Of a stretch of 64,000 bases of DNA, positions 61,997-64,000 are shown piece by piece. Below the pieces are notes generated by a model. The model had not been told where the DNA came from and searched no databases. It worked only from the letters and a program-made list of their open reading frames with translations. The DNA comes from Roseinatronobacter sp. S2 (GTDB lineage: Bacteria; Pseudomonadota; Alphaproteobacteria; Rhodobacterales; Rhodobacteraceae): positions 1,298,001 through 1,362,000 of the forward strand of contig NZ_CP121113.1 of the NCBI RefSeq assembly GCF_029581395.1, read 5' to 3'. Each line of letters starts with the position of its first letter. The stretch's first letter is position 1. Both the position numbers and the translations under genes were made by a program.

Positions 61997-62467
61997 ATGA
62001 AATACATGCCGCATCCTGTAATCCTTTTGCTGCCTGTGCTGGTGGTGTCAGCCTGCGCACAGTTTCCCGGCCCGTTCGGCCGGTCTGCCGCTGATCGGGG
62101 AGAAGCGCGCGCCGTGGCGCAGGCCGCTGATGGGCAGACCGTGCGCCCTGTGACCCGCCCTGAAGATGATCCGGATGGTGATGCCACTGCGCCCACGGCC
62201 GTTGCGGCTGCGGTGCCCGGACAGGCGCTTGGCGACACATTGGCCGGACTTGGTGCGCCCACGGAAACAGGATTATGGCTGCGCACGGGGCTGGTCACAC
62301 AAGTGATGCCGGGGCGCATTCAGGCACCGGACGGAACCACAGCACTGGTCGAATTGCGCCCGTCAGGTGCGCCTGCGGGGGCGGGCAGCCAGTTGTCGCT
62401 GGACGGGTTTCGCGCGCTTGGCGTGCCGCTGACCCAACTGGTGCGCTTGCGGGTGTCCGCGCGCTGA
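61997..62467 (+). CDS. Small lipoprotein of unknown function
   Basis: A 156-residue protein with a signal peptide and lipobox (VLVVSAC, Cys about residue 20), then a low-complexity Ala/Asp/Pro region and a conserved-looking C-terminal part ([18 protein letters not shown]...). Rhodobacterales proteins of this kind are often labelled D-galactarate dehydratase, which I consider a misannotation because no dehydratase motif is visible. Divergent from moaA. Confidence 0.72.
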   Translation: MKYMPHPVILLLPVLVVSACAQFPGPFGRSAADRGEARAVAQAADGQTVRPVTRPEDDPDGDATAPTAVAAAVPGQALGDTLAGLGAPTETGLWLRTGLVTQVMPGRIQAPDGTTALVELRPSGAPAGAGSQLSLDGFRALGVPLTQLVRLRVSAR

Positions 62468-62524
62468 CGCATGCATGCGGTTTGGCCTTGCCCTGATGGG
62501 CGCACAGCCCTATGACCTGCGCGC

Positions 62525-63379
62525 ATGCGAATATTGTTTCTGGGCGATGTTATGGGACGGGCAGGGCGCGCAGCGGTAGCCGCGCTTTTGCCGGTTATGC
62601 GCCGCGACTGGCGGCTGGATTTCACGGTTGTGAATGGCGAAAACGCCACAGGCGGCATGGGGCTGACGCCTGAACACGCGAAAGCGCTGCTGGAGGCGGG
62701 CGCCGATGTCATCACATTGGGCGATCATGCATTCGACCAGAAAACCATGCGCGAATTCTGCGCGCAGGAAACGCGCATCATCAGGCCGCTGAATATTGCC
62801 AAATCCGGTGCCCCCGGTGCGGGCGCGCGGGTGTTTGATGCAGCGGGCGGGCGGCGTGTTCTGGTCGCGCAGGCGCTGGGGCAGGTGTTCATGAAACAGC
62901 CCTATAGCGACCCGTTTTCCGCGATTGATCCGGTGCTGCGCGCCCACCCGCGTGGCGGCATGGTGCAGGCCGCGATTGTGGATATTCATTGCGAAGCCAC
63001 ATCCGAGAAGGCCGCGATGGGGCTGTGGTGCGACGGGCGCGCCAGCCTTGTGGTGGGCACGCATACCCATATCCCTACAGCCGATGCGCAGATTCTGGCA
63101 GGCGGCACGGCGTTTCAGTCCGATGCGGGCATGTGCGGCGATTATGATTCCGTGATCGGCATGCAAAAAGACGAACCCATGCGCCGCTTCATCACCGGCA
63201 TGCCGCGCGCAAGGTTCGAACCCGCGCAAGGGGCGGTCACTGTGTCGGGCACCTATATTGAAACCGATGACCGCACAGGGCAGGCCACCCGCATTGAAAT
63301 GGTGCGCATCGGCGGGCGGCTGCCGCAGGCGGGGCCATCCGCGCTGGACCTGTCGGGCGTGGCAGGGTTTTCGGGCTGA
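62525..63379 (+). CDS. YmdB family metallophosphoesterase
   Basis: A 284-residue TIGR00282-type phosphoesterase: metal ligands in LFLGDVMGRAGR, VVNGENATGG, LGDHAFDQ and VVGTHTHIPTAD. Bacillus YmdB is a cyclic-nucleotide phosphodiesterase affecting RNA turnover and biofilm. Its role here is unknown. Starts 57 bases after the lipoprotein stop, probably cotranscribed. Confidence 0.92.
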   Translation: MRILFLGDVMGRAGRAAVAALLPVMRRDWRLDFTVVNGENATGGMGLTPEHAKALLEAGADVITLGDHAFDQKTMREFCAQETRIIRPLNIAKSGAPGAGARVFDAAGGRRVLVAQALGQVFMKQPYSDPFSAIDPVLRAHPRGGMVQAAIVDIHCEATSEKAAMGLWCDGRASLVVGTHTHIPTADAQILAGGTAFQSDAGMCGDYDSVIGMQKDEPMRRFITGMPRARFEPAQGAVTVSGTYIETDDRTGQATRIEMVRIGGRLPQAGPSALDLSGVAGFSG

Positions 63380-63468
63380 TTTTGCCCTTGGCGTGACGCA
63401 CCCCGCGCACGGGCGCGGTCGCAAATCGCAAGGCAGGGTATTCGGGGCTGTGGCGCAGGTTGGGCGTT

Positions 63469-63646
63469 CCCAAGGCGCGGAGCAAAGGGCGTCAGCCCGC
63501 CGCGCCATAGGTCTGGCCGTCCCGCGGCCTGCCGATTTGGCTGATGGTGCGCCAAGCCTATGATCTTGGGAGTATGCAGCTCGCATAAACTGCGCGCCTC
63601 AAACGCCGGATCGGCAGACCCCGACCCACCGCTGGCGCGGGCTTTC
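63469..63646 (+). repeat. Dispersed intergenic element, copy 7 (type B)
   Basis: CCCAAGGCGCGGAGCAAAGG start, GGGCTTT end; centre TATGCAGCTCGCATAAACTG without the second palindrome. Left outer arm has the diverged ATAGGTCTGG, as in copy 1. It is 89 bp after the YmdB stop. Confidence 0.87.
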
Positions 63647-63991
63647 ACAAACCCCCGCACCGCCCCGAGAGCCGCAAGAGGATAGTCCACACTTCCCGCG
63701 CCCTCGCGACAGCGCTGCATGACAGGATACAGGCCAGATGGCGGCAGTGCGGGGCTTAGCGGACTTTCATTGTGCACGCTTGTATGTCTGCTTCACGCCT
63801 GCTGCGCGGCATCCTACACACAGCTGTCGAGCCAGACATCTCTTTGACCCTCCGGGCTACAGTCCCCCGAGATCAGTCTCGCAATTCGAGAGCTGCGGTC
63901 ATCAAGCGCATCGTCTCTTTCGAGCAGTCGGAATTGGCCTGGAGCGATCAACACAGCTAAAAGACGATGATACTCCTGATCGGAGATATCC
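63647..63991. other. Unassigned 3' flank, less GC-rich
   Basis: This region shows no gene I recognise. A frame of 62 codons (63772-63960, MHACMSASRLLRGIL...) ends 31 bases before a possible next start, ATG 63992, preceded by GGAGAT. The DNA is visibly less GC-rich than most of the window and may be the edge of an accessory segment. Confidence 0.4.
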
Positions 63992-64000
63992 ATGAGCGGT

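Noticed and set aside
3032..63646. Repeat family as a CRISPR array or insertion sequence
   Set aside because: Copies are thousands of bases apart with no spacers, and no transposase or long terminal repeats accompany them.
63738..63995. An 85-codon plus-strand frame near the right edge
   Set aside because: It starts within unremarkable sequence, overlaps another frame of 62 codons, shows no family features and lacks a ribosome site.

Overview
This window is GC-rich chromosomal DNA of an alphaproteobacterium, most likely Rhodobacteraceae (the Rhodobacter/Roseobacter group). The evidence is the gene content and order: radA-cvpA-purF; UPF0262 / LMW phosphatase / infA / maf / RNase G / yacG; a C-P lyase locus with a DUF1045 protein in place of PhnP; and an L21 protein with a C-terminal helix-hairpin-helix tail. 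No rRNA, CRISPR array, transposase or prophage structural gene is visible. Two tRNA genes (Leu-UAG, Phe-GAA) are present.

Layout. 1-2941 is the 3' two thirds of gltB. 3261-10699 holds two short-chain dehydrogenases, an exported DUF3047 protein, tRNA-Leu, chrA, a class III aminotransferase with a GntR regulator, and gcdH divergent from a LysR gene. 10804-17800 is housekeeping: a cation efflux protein, radA, cvpA, purF, DUF1284 and bioY. 18062-24933 is translation and RNA processing (rpsF-rpsR-rplI, infA, maf, rng, yacG), interrupted by a BigR/SqrR-like ArsR regulator and a tight NTF2-like/GNAT/carbon-nitrogen hydrolase cassette. 25556-40534 is a complete phosphonate locus: transporter phnD1-phnD2-phnC-phnE1-phnE2, a hexapeptide transferase, two phnM, phnF, phnGHIJ-phnK-phnL-phnN, and a 2H-phosphoesterase-like DUF1045 protein. 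Possible Pho-box-like repeats precede each of its three main transcripts. 40806-43271 is acuI with DUF1326 and DUF2182 genes, divergent from a GntR gene. 44421-54602 is an amino-sugar (GlcNAc/MurNAc) import and catabolism regulon: ABC transporter, Gfo/Idh/MocA oxidoreductase, murQ and GntR on one strand; BadF-type kinase, SIS-type deaminase and nagA on the other. 54693-55280 is a less GC-rich gene resembling phage superinfection-exclusion protein SieB. 55534-64000 holds rplU-rpmA, two GNAT genes, a class I amidotransferase, an L,D-transpeptidase, eda, moaA, a lipoprotein and a YmdB-type phosphoesterase.

The most unusual element is a repeat family of about 180 bp. It occurs seven times in 64 kb, always between genes and always next to a gene's 3' end. 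Its ends form a long inverted repeat that pairs perfectly over 18 bp in one copy, and the centre carries one or two small palindromes. Every clearly convergent gene pair with more than about 250 bp between the genes holds a copy, except one whose gap holds tRNA-Leu. This looks like a non-coding, structured, dispersed element (MITE/REP-like, perhaps acting as a bidirectional terminator or RNA stabiliser), and I do not recognise it as a named family.

All coordinates and motifs come from reading the sequence. Family assignments rest on recall of protein families, not on searches.
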